Assembly: GCA_017792405.1 (NCBI GenBank) | Contig: CP051231.1 | Coordinates: 260,634 to 324,633 of the forward strand | Direction of reading: 5' to 3' | From: Oceanicola sp. | Lineage (GTDB): Bacteria; Pseudomonadota; Alphaproteobacteria; Rhodobacterales; Rhodobacteraceae | Length of the DNA: 64,000 nt | Part shown: positions 1-7,558 of the stretch, in pieces | Layout: every line of letters starts with the position of its first letter | Numbering within the stretch: position 1 is the first letter of the stretch | Position numbers and translations under genes: made by a program | The notes under the pieces: model-generated | What the model was told of the DNA's origin: nothing | Database searches by the model: none | Seen by the model: the letters and a program-made list of their open reading frames with translations, nothing else

Positions 1-117
1 GTGCCGGAGGCGGCACTGGTGGCCGTGGGCTACGGCGCCGATCAGCCGGTGGCCGATAACGAGACCGAAGAGGGCCGGGCGCAGAACCGGCGCACCACGC
101 TCGAGTGGCGAGACTAG
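1..117 (+). CDS. OmpA-family C-terminal domain protein (3' fragment)
   Basis: Only the last 38 codons lie in the window, in frame 1, ending with TAG at 115-117. The peptide contains GYGADQPVADNETEEGRAQN followed by RRTTLEW. This matches the end of OmpA/Pal-type peptidoglycan-binding domains, in which an N-x2-R-R segment precedes the final beta strand. Such proteins tie the outer membrane or an envelope complex to peptidoglycan. The N-terminal part is upstream of the window, so any signal peptide or extra domain cannot be judged. The next gene starts 13 nt downstream on the same strand, so the two are probably co-transcribed. Confidence 0.75.
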   Translation: MPEAALVAVGYGADQPVADNETEEGRAQNRRTTLEWRD

Positions 118-130
118 AGAAGGACGCGAG

Positions 131-871
131 ATGTTTCAGAACTGGGGCTTTCTGCTCACCGAAATCTGGTTTCTGCTGATCCTTGCGGCGCTGATCGGCT
201 TGCTTGCGGGATGGATCTTTTGGGGCAAGTCGGAGGGGGGCGCCGAGAGCGATGACGAGGCGATCGACCCGGTGGCCTACGAGCAGGCGCGGAGCAACGA
301 GCACCGGCTGCGCGGTGAGCGCGACGAGTTGCTTGCCCGGCTGGACCGCTGCCGCTCGGACGGCGAGAAGAAGGACACGCGGATGAAGGAGATGGAGGCG
401 GAGCTCGACGAGCTGCGCGGCGAGGCGGCCTTTACCGCGCCGCTGCCCGCCTTCGAGGCCGAAGATGACCAGCTCCGCGCCTTCGACGAGACCTCGGGCA
501 CCCCTGCGGCTCCCGTGGAGCCCGTGGAAGAGACCACGCCTGACTTCGATGGCGACGGGGTGGCGGAAGGCACCGGTGAGGGCACGGAGCCTGCCAAGCT
601 CGACGCCCCCCGCGAGGGCGGGCCGGATGACCTGAAGAAGATCAAGGGCGTGGGCAAGAAGCTGGAAGCGTTGCTGCACGAGATGGGCTTTTTCCACTAC
701 GACCAGATCGCCGGTTGGACGGCCGAAGAGATCGCCTGGGTCAACGCCAACCTGAAGGGCTTCAAGGGCCGGGTGACGCGCGACAACTGGGTCGAACAGG
801 CCAAAGTGTTGGCGTCCGGCGAAGAGACGGCGTTTTCGAAGCGGGTGGATCGCGGCGGGGTTTACGACTGA
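131..871 (+). CDS. Membrane-anchored protein with C-terminal helix-hairpin-helix domain
   Basis: This 246-aa protein has one N-terminal membrane helix (about residues 8-30, rich in Leu/Ile/Trp). A charged, probably coiled-coil stretch follows (about 50-100), then an acidic Pro/Glu/Asp-rich linker (100-165). The C-terminal domain (about 166-225) contains DDLKKIKGVGKKLEALLHEM, a helix-hairpin-helix fold like the one appended to some NADH dehydrogenase subunit E proteins and ribosomal L21-like proteins. Helix-hairpin-helix folds often bind nucleic acid, but here the domain is membrane-tethered and its ligand is unknown. The gene lies 13 nt after the OmpA-like gene, suggesting an envelope-linked role. 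No specific function is claimed. Confidence 0.75.
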   Translation: MFQNWGFLLTEIWFLLILAALIGLLAGWIFWGKSEGGAESDDEAIDPVAYEQARSNEHRLRGERDELLARLDRCRSDGEKKDTRMKEMEAELDELRGEAAFTAPLPAFEAEDDQLRAFDETSGTPAAPVEPVEETTPDFDGDGVAEGTGEGTEPAKLDAPREGGPDDLKKIKGVGKKLEALLHEMGFFHYDQIAGWTAEEIAWVNANLKGFKGRVTRDNWVEQAKVLASGEETAFSKRVDRGGVYD

Positions 872-899
872 GCGCAGCGCTTTGTGGAGCCGTCATGCC

Positions 900-950
900 G
901 CGGGGGCGCTGCCCCCGCACCCCCGGGAGTATTTGCAGCAAGAAAATGAG
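900..950 (+). repeat. Post-stop hairpin plus GAGTATTT/AGCAAGAAAATGA motif, copy 1
   Basis: A perfect 8-bp hairpin (GCGGGGGC, loop GCT, GCCCCCGC, 900-918) is followed by the motif GGGAGTATTT then GCAGCAAGAAAATGAG (925-950). Related motif copies lie at 43362-43387 (minus) and 53650-53676 (plus). In all three the motif reads in the direction of the gene that has just ended. It may be a 3'-end processing, termination or dispersed repeat signal. The rest of the 872-1085 gap holds nothing I can identify. Confidence 0.6.
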
Positions 951-1085
951 AGCAGGGTGCGGACAATTTGAGACGAACTGTCCGTTTTCATGCGTGAGAT
1001 ATCCCTGCCGGGGGCCTGAAATCTCTTTGGTGTTCGGCTGAGGCTTTGCGGCGTTTGCCGAGGGCTGCGAGGCTGAGCGGCGGGG

Positions 1086-1397
1086 TCAGCCCTTGGTGAC
1101 GTTCTCCTCGAAGGCGGTCTTGAAAGCCTCGTTCTGGGCGTCGGTGGCCTCGGTCTGGTTCTGCGCTTTCCATGCGTCATAGGGCATGCCGTAGAACAAC
1201 TCGCGGGCCTCTTCCTTGCCCATCTCGATGCCGCGTTCGGCGGCTGCTTCCTGCATCCAGCGGGACAGGCAGTTGCGGCAAAAGCCGGCGAGGTTCATCA
1301 GGTCGATGTTCTGCACATCGGTGCGTTTTTCCATCAGGTGCTTTTGCAGCGTCCGGAAGGCGGCGGCTTCGAGTTCGGTGCGGGTCGCGTTGTCCAT
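1086..1397 (-). CDS. DUF1244 domain-containing protein
   Basis: This 103-aa soluble protein matches the short DUF1244 family found across proteobacteria. Recognisable segments are AAFRTLQKHLMEKRTDVQNI, the conserved GFCRNCLSRW with two cysteines (C-x2-C), and ELFYGMPYDAWK. Family members are about 100 residues long and helical, so this gene is full length. The cysteine pair could bind metal, but the biochemical role is not established. On the minus strand the gene follows the amidohydrolase gene, whose stop is 29 nt upstream, and the two probably form an operon. Confidence 0.85.
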   Translation of the reverse strand: MDNATRTELEAAAFRTLQKHLMEKRTDVQNIDLMNLAGFCRNCLSRWMQEAAAERGIEMGKEEARELFYGMPYDAWKAQNQTEATDAQNEAFKTAFEENVTKG

Positions 1398-1426
1398 TGG
1401 GTCCTCCTTATCGGGGTAAAGCTAGG

Positions 1427-2194
1427 TTACAGCCCGCTTGCCGCCAGTGCCTCTTCGAGCATCGGCGCCAGCCGTTCGGCCCACGCATCTTGCTGGGCAT
1501 CGGTTTCGATCAGGTCCTGGCGGAGTTCGATGAGCACGTTGGGGCGGCCGTGTTGCAGGGCGTGGCGGTCGACCGCGTCGCCGGGAAGGTGGCCGCCGTA
1601 GGGCTCGTTGTCGCCCACCACGAGGTCAGGCTCTCGGCGCAGGCGGGTGATCAGGGCGTGGGCGAGGGTCGGATCGACATGGGAGTGCAGCACGCCGACC
1701 TGCCAGGGACGCGCCGGGCGGCCCTTGAGCTTGGGGGTGAAGCTGTGGACCGAGCAGAGCACGGGGGCCTCGCGGGCGGCGAGCAGGTCGGTCAGGGCAT
1801 TGTGGTAGGGGCGGTAACAGAGCGCCTTGCGGCGCTCCAGTTCCTCCGGCCCGGCGGTGCGGTTGCCGGGGATGATCGTGCCGTCATAGAGCTTCATCAG
1901 AAGGGTCGGGTCATCCTCGCCGCGGTTGGGGTCGATCACCAGACGGGAGAAGTTGGAGCAGATCGCGGGGCCGCCCAATCGCTCGGCCAGACCCAGCGCA
2001 ACCCCTGCCGCGCCCGGGTCGAAGGCGATGTGGCGGGCCATCTCGGCGGCGGGCAGGCCGAGGCTGCCGCCGTTCACCGAAGGCGGCACGAAGTTTGTTG
2101 CGTGGTCACAGGTTACGCACCAGCGCCCCGGTCGGTCGCGCCCGTGCAGGGAATAGGGGTGATATGTCATGGCGGTGTTTTGATTTCGGGTCAT
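1427..2194 (-). CDS. N-formylglutamate amidohydrolase family protein
   Basis: The 255-aa product has the family hallmarks: an early CDHATNFVPP segment (metal/substrate loop), the FSRLVIDPNRGEDDP stretch, and a later VCSVHSFTP-type histidine motif, seen here as LCSVHSFTPKLKGR. The family hydrolyses N-formylglutamate, as in histidine degradation, or related N-acyl amino acids, using a divalent metal. No hut genes are nearby, so the true substrate is open and no symbol is given. An internal ATG at 2170 (MTYHPYS) is an equally plausible start, because neither ATG has a clear Shine-Dalgarno sequence. It is divergent from pyk. Confidence 0.85.
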   Translation of the reverse strand: MTRNQNTAMTYHPYSLHGRDRPGRWCVTCDHATNFVPPSVNGGSLGLPAAEMARHIAFDPGAAGVALGLAERLGGPAICSNFSRLVIDPNRGEDDPTLLMKLYDGTIIPGNRTAGPEELERRKALCYRPYHNALTDLLAAREAPVLCSVHSFTPKLKGRPARPWQVGVLHSHVDPTLAHALITRLRREPDLVVGDNEPYGGHLPGDAVDRHALQHGRPNVLIELRQDLIETDAQQDAWAERLAPMLEEALAASGL

Positions 2195-2262
2195 GCTCTG
2201 ATAGGCAAGAGGCGCGGGGGATGCCAGTGGAAGTCACCTCCTCCCCCTTCCCGTCGCGCGGG

Positions 2263-2275
2263 TTTAGCGCTAACA
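2263..2275. promoter_or_regulatory. CceR/LacI-type operator upstream of pyk
   Basis: The perfect 10-bp palindrome TTAGCGCTAA (2264-2273) sits inside TTTAGCGCTAACA, about 35 nt before the pyk start codon. It resembles the TGTTAGCGCTAACA operator known for CceR, the LacI-family regulator of central carbon metabolism in Rhodobacter sphaeroides. Position and gene identity fit that role. Binding here is inferred, not shown. Confidence 0.6.
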
Positions 2276-2308
2276 CGAGGGCGCAAACGCCCAGAGGAGA
2301 GCCACGAC

Positions 2309-3754
2309 ATGAAACGGAACCGCAACGTCAAGATCGTGGCCACGCTGGGGCCGGCCTCTGACACCTACGAGATGATCCGCAAGCTGCATGAGGCCGGGGC
2401 CGATGTGTTCCGCCTGAACATGAGCCACGGCTCCCATGAGGAGATCAAGGCGCGGCACGGGATGATCCGGCAGGTGGAGAAGGACGTGGGCCGCCCGATT
2501 GCGATTCTGGCCGACCTTCAGGGGCCGAAGCTGCGGGTTGGCACCTTTGCGGGCGACAGCGAGGAGCTGGTGGAGGGCGCGAGCTTCAGGCTCGATCTGG
2601 ACCCGGCGGAGGGCGATGCCAGCCGGGTCTGCCTGCCGCACAAGGAGATTTTCGACGCGCTGGAGCCGGGCTCCAGCCTGCTCGTCAACGATGGCAAGAT
2701 CCGCCTGAAGGTGACCGCCTGCGGCTCCGACTTTGCCGATTGCGAGGTGATCGCGGGCGGGACGATCAGCAACCGCAAGGGCGTGAACGTGCCTGATGTG
2801 GTGCTGCCGCTGGCGGCGCTGAGCGAGAAGGATCTGAAGGATCTCGAATTCGTCTGCGCCCTTGGGGTGGACTGGCTGGCGCTGAGCTTCGTGCAGCGCA
2901 AGGAAGACGTGGAACAGGCCCGGGAGCTGGCCAAGGGGCGCGCTGCGATCCTCTCGAAGATCGAGAAGCCGGCGGCAGTGAAGGCCTTTGCCGAGATCCT
3001 CGACGCCTCTGATGGCATCATGGTGGCGCGCGGCGATCTGGGGGTTGAGCTGCCGGTGCAGGCGGTGCCGCCGATCCAGAAGCGGCTGGTGCGCACCACC
3101 CGCTCGGCCGCCAAGCCGGTGATCGTGGCGACGCAGATGCTGGAAAGCATGATCGAGAGCCCGATGCCTACGCGGGCCGAAGTTTCTGACGTGTCGAACG
3201 CGATTTACGAGGGCACCGATGCGATCATGCTCTCGGCAGAGAGCGCGGCGGGCGACTACCCGGTGGAGGCGGTCATGACGATGAATGCCGTGGCCGAGGA
3301 GGTGGAGAGCGACCCGACCTATCGCGACGTGATCGAGGCGGCCCGCCGGATCGAGCGCTCGACCGTGGCCGATGGCATCGTGTCGGCGGCCCGCGAGATC
3401 GCCGAGGCGACCGACATCAAGGCGATTGCCTGCTTCACCCAGACCGGCACCACAGCCGGCCTCGTGGCCCGCGAGCGGCCAGAGGTACCGATCCTTGCGT
3501 TGACCAACCACATCGGGACCGCCCGCCGCCTTGCCCTGACATGGGGCGTGACCTGCGCGGTCACGGCGCGGCTGGAGCGGTTCAAGCAGGCGGTTGTCAG
3601 CGGCGCCCGCGCCGCGCGCGAGCTGGGGCTGGCGACCGAGGACGACCAGATCGTGGTGACCGCCGGTGTGCCCTTCAACGTGCCCGGCTCGACCAACATC
3701 CTGCGCGTCGCGCCCTGTGCCGAGCGGCTGATCTACGCTTCCGACCCCGAGTAA
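2309..3754 (+). CDS. pyk: Pyruvate kinase
   Basis: This 481-aa cytosolic enzyme converts phosphoenolpyruvate and ADP to pyruvate and ATP, the last step of glycolysis. The N-terminus KIVATLGPAS, then RLNMSHGS, the active-site stretch ILSKIEKPAAV, and MVARGDLGVELP with the Lys/Glu/Asp metal ligands are all present. So is the C-terminal regulatory domain with TQTGTTA. The open frame extends far upstream, but ATG 2309 is preceded by GAGGAGA at 2294-2300 and matches the family's usual N-terminus. The preceding operator-like palindrome suggests carbon-source control. The LysE exporter gene follows 7 nt after the stop. Confidence 0.97.
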   Translation: MKRNRNVKIVATLGPASDTYEMIRKLHEAGADVFRLNMSHGSHEEIKARHGMIRQVEKDVGRPIAILADLQGPKLRVGTFAGDSEELVEGASFRLDLDPAEGDASRVCLPHKEIFDALEPGSSLLVNDGKIRLKVTACGSDFADCEVIAGGTISNRKGVNVPDVVLPLAALSEKDLKDLEFVCALGVDWLALSFVQRKEDVEQARELAKGRAAILSKIEKPAAVKAFAEILDASDGIMVARGDLGVELPVQAVPPIQKRLVRTTRSAAKPVIVATQMLESMIESPMPTRAEVSDVSNAIYEGTDAIMLSAESAAGDYPVEAVMTMNAVAEEVESDPTYRDVIEAARRIERSTVADGIVSAAREIAEATDIKAIACFTQTGTTAGLVARERPEVPILALTNHIGTARRLALTWGVTCAVTARLERFKQAVVSGARAARELGLATEDDQIVVTAGVPFNVPGSTNILRVAPCAERLIYASDPE

Positions 3755-3761
3755 GCCGGCG

Positions 3762-4391
3762 ATGACGCTGGAGGTCTGGACACTCTATGTGGCCACGGTG
3801 CTGGCGCTGATGAGCACCCCCGGCCCCAGCCAGTTGCTGATGCTCTCCAACAGCGCGACCCACGGCTTTGGCCGCGCTCTGGCCACGGCGGCAGGCGACC
3901 TGACCGCGAATGCGCTCCAGATGCTGGCTGCCGGGCTGGGGCTTGCGGCGCTGATCGCGGCCTCGGCCACGGCGCTCGCGGTGATCAAATGGGCCGGGGT
4001 GGCCTATCTGGTCTGGCTCGGGGTCAGGATGATCCGGCGGGCGCGGACGGCGGACCCGGGGCTGGCACAGGCGCGCAGCAGGGCCTCGCTGAAGGCGCTC
4101 TGGTTGCAGGGCTTCCTGACCTCGGCGGCCAACCCCAAGGCAGTGGTGTTCTTTGCCGCGCTCTTCCCGCAGTTCATCTCGGCGGAGGCGGCCTTCTGGC
4201 CGCAGTTGCTGATCCTTTCGGCCACCTACATCGTGATCGACGGGTGCTTTCTGTCGGCATATGGCGGCAGTGCGGGCTGGATCGCGGCGCGGTTCAAGGG
4301 GCCGGCGCGGCTCTGGATCGAGCGGGTCGGCGGCGGCTTCATGGTCGGGGCGGCGGTGCTACTTGGCCTGAAGACCATCGGCCAGCGCTAG
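3762..4391 (+). CDS. LysE/RhtB-family amino acid exporter
   Basis: This 209-aa inner-membrane protein has about six hydrophobic helices. It carries the family signature STPGPSQLL near residues 18-26 and the conserved FLTSAANPKAVVFFAALFPQ segment near 125-145. LysE/RhtB proteins export amino acids or derivatives such as lysine, homoserine or threonine by proton exchange. The substrate cannot be told from sequence. The start lies 7 nt after the pyk stop, so it is probably read through from pyk. Confidence 0.9.
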   Translation: MTLEVWTLYVATVLALMSTPGPSQLLMLSNSATHGFGRALATAAGDLTANALQMLAAGLGLAALIAASATALAVIKWAGVAYLVWLGVRMIRRARTADPGLAQARSRASLKALWLQGFLTSAANPKAVVFFAALFPQFISAEAAFWPQLLILSATYIVIDGCFLSAYGGSAGWIAARFKGPARLWIERVGGGFMVGAAVLLGLKTIGQR

Positions 4392-4465
4392 GCCGCGCAG
4401 GCATTGCCGACTGATGCCACGGGGCCGCGCGGCAGCGCACATTCAGCGGCTGCTGGCCGAAAAGA

Positions 4466-4494
4466 TTGATTTTTGCCCGACCTGCCCGAATAGT
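4466..4494 (+). promoter_or_regulatory. Sigma-70-type promoter candidate
   Basis: TTGATT (4466-4471), a 17-nt spacer and AATAGT (4489-4494) lie about 45 nt before the GTG start of the small membrane protein gene. Each hexamer matches consensus at four of six positions. The implied transcript start near 4501 excludes the upstream TTG start at 4494 and supports the GTG start at 4539. Confidence 0.45.
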
Positions 4495-4538
4495 TGACGC
4501 CAAGGCAAGAAGCACTTGGGCAGTTCAGGAGTGGCAGG

Positions 4539-4769
4539 GTGACGATCGATCCGGATGTTATTTTTGTCATCGGCATGGTGGTGGGGCTTCTGGCGATCCC
4601 TGCGCTGATCGGGGCGTTCTCGGAGAGCCGGCCGCCGCGGGCGGCGGCGATCATGGTGCTGATCTCGGCAGGGCTGATCTCTGTCGCCGTGCTGCGCAAG
4701 CCGGGCGGCTACACGGTGAGCGGCGCGCCGGAGGTCTTCATGCGGGTAATCGGCGATATCGTGAATTAG
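4539..4769 (+). CDS. Small two-helix membrane protein
   Basis: From GTG 4539 this encodes 76 aa with two membrane helices (about residues 6-25 and 35-52) joined by SESRPPRAA and a short polar tail. An AGGAG at 4527-4531, 7 nt before the GTG, decides the start over a TTG at 4494. I recognise it only as a small conserved Rhodobacterales-type membrane protein of unknown function. Its 3' end overlaps the convergent dienelactone hydrolase gene by 4 nt, so the two mRNAs are complementary at their ends. Confidence 0.7.
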   Translation: MTIDPDVIFVIGMVVGLLAIPALIGAFSESRPPRAAAIMVLISAGLISVAVLRKPGGYTVSGAPEVFMRVIGDIVN

Positions 4770-5470
4770 GCCTCTGCCCGGAAGGCCTCGGCAAAGAGGC
4801 TTTCGGTCGCGGCCCATGCCCGTGCGGTGGCGCGGGCGTCGTAGTTTTTGCCGCCTGCCTTGTCTTTTGCGCCCGGATTGGTGAAGGCGTGGCTGACGCC
4901 GCCCATCGCGAGGATTTGCCAATCGGCCTGCGCCGCGTCGAGTTCCTCGGCCAGCGCCAGCACCTCACTCGGCTTGGCGAGCGGGTCATCCCAGCCGTGG
5001 AGAGCGAGGATGGAGGTGGGGATGGTTGCGGCGGTTTCCCATGTGGGGCGGTCGAATAGGCCGTGGAAGCTGGCGACGGCCTTCACATCGGCCTCGCCCA
5101 GACGGGCCAGATCGAGCACGCATTTTCCGCCGAAGCAGAAGCCGATGGCGCCGTGCTGGCCGTTGGTGGCGCCGGAGCCGCGCATCCAGTTCAGGGCCGC
5201 CTCGATCCGGCGGCGCAGCTCCGTGCGGTCGGCGTTGAGCGCATTCATCATCTCGCGGCAGTCTTCCGGGCCCTCGGGCGCGCGGCCATAGGTATCGGCC
5301 ACGAAGGCGGCGTAGCCCATGGCGGCGAGACGCTCGGCGGCGTCCATCTCGATGGGGCCGAGCCATGCGATGGAGTGGAACACCAGCACGCCGGGGCGGG
5401 GGCCGGAGAAGGCCGGATCGGTGACGAGGGTGCCGGAAAAGCCCTCGTAGGTCTGGTCTTGATGCTGCAT
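4766..5470 (-). CDS. Dienelactone hydrolase family protein
   Basis: This 234-aa alpha/beta hydrolase has the complete dienelactone hydrolase triad: cysteine nucleophile in GFCFGGK, aspartate in LHGWDDP, and histidine in [15 protein letters not shown] and a [11 protein letters not shown] oxyanion region are also typical. The founding enzyme opens dienelactones in chloroaromatic degradation, but most members like this one have unknown physiological ester substrates. No aromatic catabolic genes are nearby. ATG at 5470 is preceded by GAGGAGG on the minus strand. A longer frame beyond it overlaps the rpmI promoter side and lacks family similarity. Confidence 0.9.
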   Translation of the reverse strand: MQHQDQTYEGFSGTLVTDPAFSGPRPGVLVFHSIAWLGPIEMDAAERLAAMGYAAFVADTYGRAPEGPEDCREMMNALNADRTELRRRIEAALNWMRGSGATNGQHGAIGFCFGGKCVLDLARLGEADVKAVASFHGLFDRPTWETAATIPTSILALHGWDDPLAKPSEVLALAEELDAAQADWQILAMGGVSHAFTNPGAKDKAGGKNYDARATARAWAATESLFAEAFRAEA

Positions 5471-5539
5471 GGTCGGCCCTCCTCGAATCGCGCAGGTGGG
5501 GCCATGGTGCGCAGGAAGTGCCGAAAGGCACAAACCCCC

Positions 5540-5568
5540 TTGCCAGACGCGGGATTCGCCCCTATACG
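5540..5568 (+). promoter_or_regulatory. rpmI-rplT promoter
   Basis: TTGCCA (5540-5545), a 17-nt spacer and TATACG (5563-5568) form a good vegetative promoter. It implies an untranslated leader of about 70 nt before rpmI. Leaders of this operon are autoregulated by L20 in other bacteria; no clear pseudoknot was identified here. Confidence 0.6.
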
Positions 5569-5645
5569 CCACCTCTCATCCGCGCGGGCGGGCCGACAGT
5601 GGCATGCCTTTCCGCGCAAATACGACCAACTCATGGAGATGGCAA

Positions 5646-5846
5646 ATGCCCAAGATGAAGACAAAATCGAGCGCCAAGAAGCGCTTCAAGGCGACGGCCA
5701 AGGGCCGCATCAAGGTGGCCCAGGCGGGCAAGCGTCACGGCATGATCAAGCGGACCAACAAGTTCATCCGCAATGCCCGCGGCACCACGGTGCTGTGTGA
5801 CGCCGACGAGAAGATCGTCAAGAAATTCATGCCCTACGCCCGCTAA
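5646..5846 (+). CDS. rpmI: 50S ribosomal protein L35
   Basis: The 66-aa basic protein begins [20 protein letters not shown] and contains [18 protein letters not shown], the standard L35 sequence. It is a large-subunit protein that binds 23S rRNA. ATG 5646 gives the canonical N-terminus and full length. rplT follows after 12 nt, the usual pairing. infC is not directly upstream; the promoter at 5540 starts the unit. Confidence 0.98.
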   Translation: MPKMKTKSSAKKRFKATAKGRIKVAQAGKRHGMIKRTNKFIRNARGTTVLCDADEKIVKKFMPYAR

Positions 5847-5858
5847 GGAGAGCCTGAG

Positions 5859-6221
5859 ATGTCCCGAGTCAAAGGTGGAACGACCACCCACGCCCGCCAC
5901 AAGAAGGTGATCAAGGCCGCGAAAGGCTATTACGGTCGCCGCAGCACCAACTTCAAGACCGCCACGCAGGCTGTCGACAAGGCCAACCAGTACGCCACGC
6001 GCGACCGCAAGAACCGCAAGCGCCAGTTCCGCGCGCTGTGGATCCAGCGGATCAACGCCGCCGTGCGCAGCCACGATGAGAGCCTGACCTACTCGCGCTT
6101 CATCAACGGCCTGTCGCTGGCTGGCATCGAGGTGGACCGCAAAGTGCTGGCCGACCTCGCCGTGCACGAGCCGGAGGCCTTTGGCGGTATCGTCGAGAAG
6201 GCGAAAGCCGCGCTGGCCTGA
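5859..6221 (+). CDS. rplT: 50S ribosomal protein L20
   Basis: The 120-aa protein starts [20 protein letters not shown] and contains [26 protein letters not shown] and [12 protein letters not shown], all diagnostic of L20. L20 binds 23S rRNA early in 50S assembly and represses its own operon in several bacteria. It is full length, preceded by AAGGAG, and followed by a strong intrinsic terminator at 6244. Confidence 0.98.
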   Translation: MSRVKGGTTTHARHKKVIKAAKGYYGRRSTNFKTATQAVDKANQYATRDRKNRKRQFRALWIQRINAAVRSHDESLTYSRFINGLSLAGIEVDRKVLADLAVHEPEAFGGIVEKAKAALA

Positions 6222-6243
6222 GGGTCGCGAAGAGAATTTTGAA

Positions 6244-6275
6244 AGGGCCGTCCTTAGGGGCGGCCTTTTTGTTTT
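6244..6275 (+). terminator. Rho-independent terminator of rpmI-rplT
   Basis: A GGCCGTCC/GGGCGGCC stem with a TTAG loop (6246-6265) is followed by TTTTTGTTTTT. It lies 25 nt after the rplT stop. The neighbouring gene is convergent. Confidence 0.85.
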
Positions 6276-6310
6276 TGGGATTTGGAGGGGCGAGGGGCCG
6301 GGCAGTGCCG

Positions 6311-7135
6311 TTACGAGGCGGCGGTGATGGCGGCCTGAATCGCCCGCGCGCCCATGTAGAGGCCCATGCCGAGCATCATCAGGTTTTCGGTCAGTGACAC
6401 GAAGCCCAGCGGGACGTTGGAGCCGCCGCCCATGCAGGCGCATTTCAGCTCGCGTTTGTCGATGTAGACCGCCTTGATCACCGAGACCGCGCCGATGCCG
6501 CCGATGACGATGGCGATGGGGGCGGAGAGCCATGTGGCCACGCCGGCGAGCATGAGCACGCCCGCGGCGGCCTCGAGCAGGGGGTAGGCGTAGGCATATT
6601 CCACGTGGCGGCGGGCCAGCAGGTCGTAGCCGAGGAACATGGTCGAGAAGCTCTCGACGTCGCGCAGCTTCTGGAAGGCGAGGATGCACATGGCGATGGC
6701 GACGATGTAGATGAGCGCCGCGCCGGTGATTGCGCCGTGGGTCAGCCATGAGACGGCGAGGCCCATCGCGGCGGCCATGGAGAAGGTGGCGATGACGGGT
6801 TGGTAGGTTTCTTCCTCCTCGTCGCGGAGCGGGATGCCGAAGAAGGCGCGCAGATCGTCATAGCCGCCGATACGCTCGGAGCCGATCCAGGTTTGCGGGG
6901 TGGTCTCGACGCCGTGCTCGGCCATGAAGGCATCGGTCTCTTCGCGGGTGGTGAGCAGGTGGTCTTCAACGTCGTAGCCCCAGCGGGTGAGCAGGGCCTT
7001 GGACTTGAGGCCGAAGGGGCAGAGGTGATCGGGGGTGGCCATGCGGTAGAGCCGGGCCTTGGCCTTGGCGCGGGTCGAAGGGCGGCGATCGGCCGGGTCG
7101 GGGGTGAGGGCTGGGGGGCTGGCTTCGACGTGCAT
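6311..7135 (-). CDS. Glutaredoxin-domain fusion to a MauE/DoxX-like redox membrane protein
   Basis: The 274-aa product combines two modules. Residues about 28-95 form a glutaredoxin/thioredoxin fold with the active-site-like LCPFGLKSK (a single cysteine, so monothiol) and ETTPQTWIGSERIGGYDDL, including the cis-Pro TP and a GGYDDL glutathione-site motif. Residues about 125-270 carry four membrane helices resembling the MauE/DoxX redox-associated family, with a C-A-C pair in LKCACMGGG. It probably passes thiols or electrons at the inner membrane, but the partner is unknown. ATG 7135 is preceded by AAAGGA. The longer frame upstream runs through a repeat element and is not real. Confidence 0.8.
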   Translation of the reverse strand: MHVEASPPALTPDPADRRPSTRAKAKARLYRMATPDHLCPFGLKSKALLTRWGYDVEDHLLTTREETDAFMAEHGVETTPQTWIGSERIGGYDDLRAFFGIPLRDEEEETYQPVIATFSMAAAMGLAVSWLTHGAITGAALIYIVAIAMCILAFQKLRDVESFSTMFLGYDLLARRHVEYAYAYPLLEAAAGVLMLAGVATWLSAPIAIVIGGIGAVSVIKAVYIDKRELKCACMGGGSNVPLGFVSLTENLMMLGMGLYMGARAIQAAITAAS

Positions 7136-7268
7136 GGGTGGTCCTTTCAGGGAGATAACGGGCGGCGTGGGGGAGGGGTTCCGTTGTGGGGCAACGAAGA
7201 GGCAGGACATCGCGGTAGGTGGGCACATGACTCCCAGCCGACTGGGGGGGGCGGTGAAACGACGTGCT

Positions 7269-7476
7269 TTGCCCGGTGCGCGCCGTAAGGCCCCGGGCAG
7301 CGCCGTCCCGCCCGTCGCACCAGAGGTGCGCCCAGTTTTTGTCGGCCCGCCTTTGGCGGGACGGGGCGGCGCTTCGGTGAGGTTGGGGGCGACCTCAGAG
7401 GGAAGATGACGGTTGAACCATAAAGTGGCATGCTCAGCTGTTGCTTGCGCCACCCCGCGGGACGGCGCTGCCCGGC
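7269..7476 (+). repeat. Intergenic inverted-end repeat element, copy A (with insertion)
   Basis: This copy belongs to a three-member family (copy B at 34387-34548, copy C at 57948-58086). The inner core runs from left arm 7293-7310 to right arm 7458-7476; the arms pair CCGGGCAGCGCCGTCCCG with CGGGACGGCGCTGCCCGG. The interior conserves GACCTCAGAGGGAAGATGAC and ACCATAAAGTGGCATGC with copy B. About 46 nt of extra sequence, holding two small hairpins, interrupts the left half relative to B and C. The left flank from 7269 (TTGCCCGGTGCGCGCCGTAAGG) is shared with copy B. The element fills most of the 423-nt gap between the glutaredoxin fusion and pheS and has no credible reading frame. Confidence 0.85.
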
Positions 7477-7502
7477 TTGAGGCGCCACGCCCCCATCCCG
7501 TC

Positions 7503-7529
7503 TTGCACCCTGCCGCGCCCCGCTATAGG
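7503..7529 (+). promoter_or_regulatory. Possible pheS promoter
   Basis: TTGCAC (7503-7508) and TATAGG (7524-7529) lie just upstream of the AGGAGG site of pheS, but the spacer is only 15 nt. I see no tRNA-dependent attenuator leader. This is a weak call. Confidence 0.3.
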
Positions 7530-7558
7530 CAAGCGGCGTTGCATAGGAGGCCCCGCTG

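Noticed and set aside
1172..2308. N-terminal extension of pyk into upstream sequence
   Set aside because: It overlaps two minus-strand genes, lacks similarity and adds nearly 380 residues; ATG 2309 has a good ribosome site and the family N-terminus.
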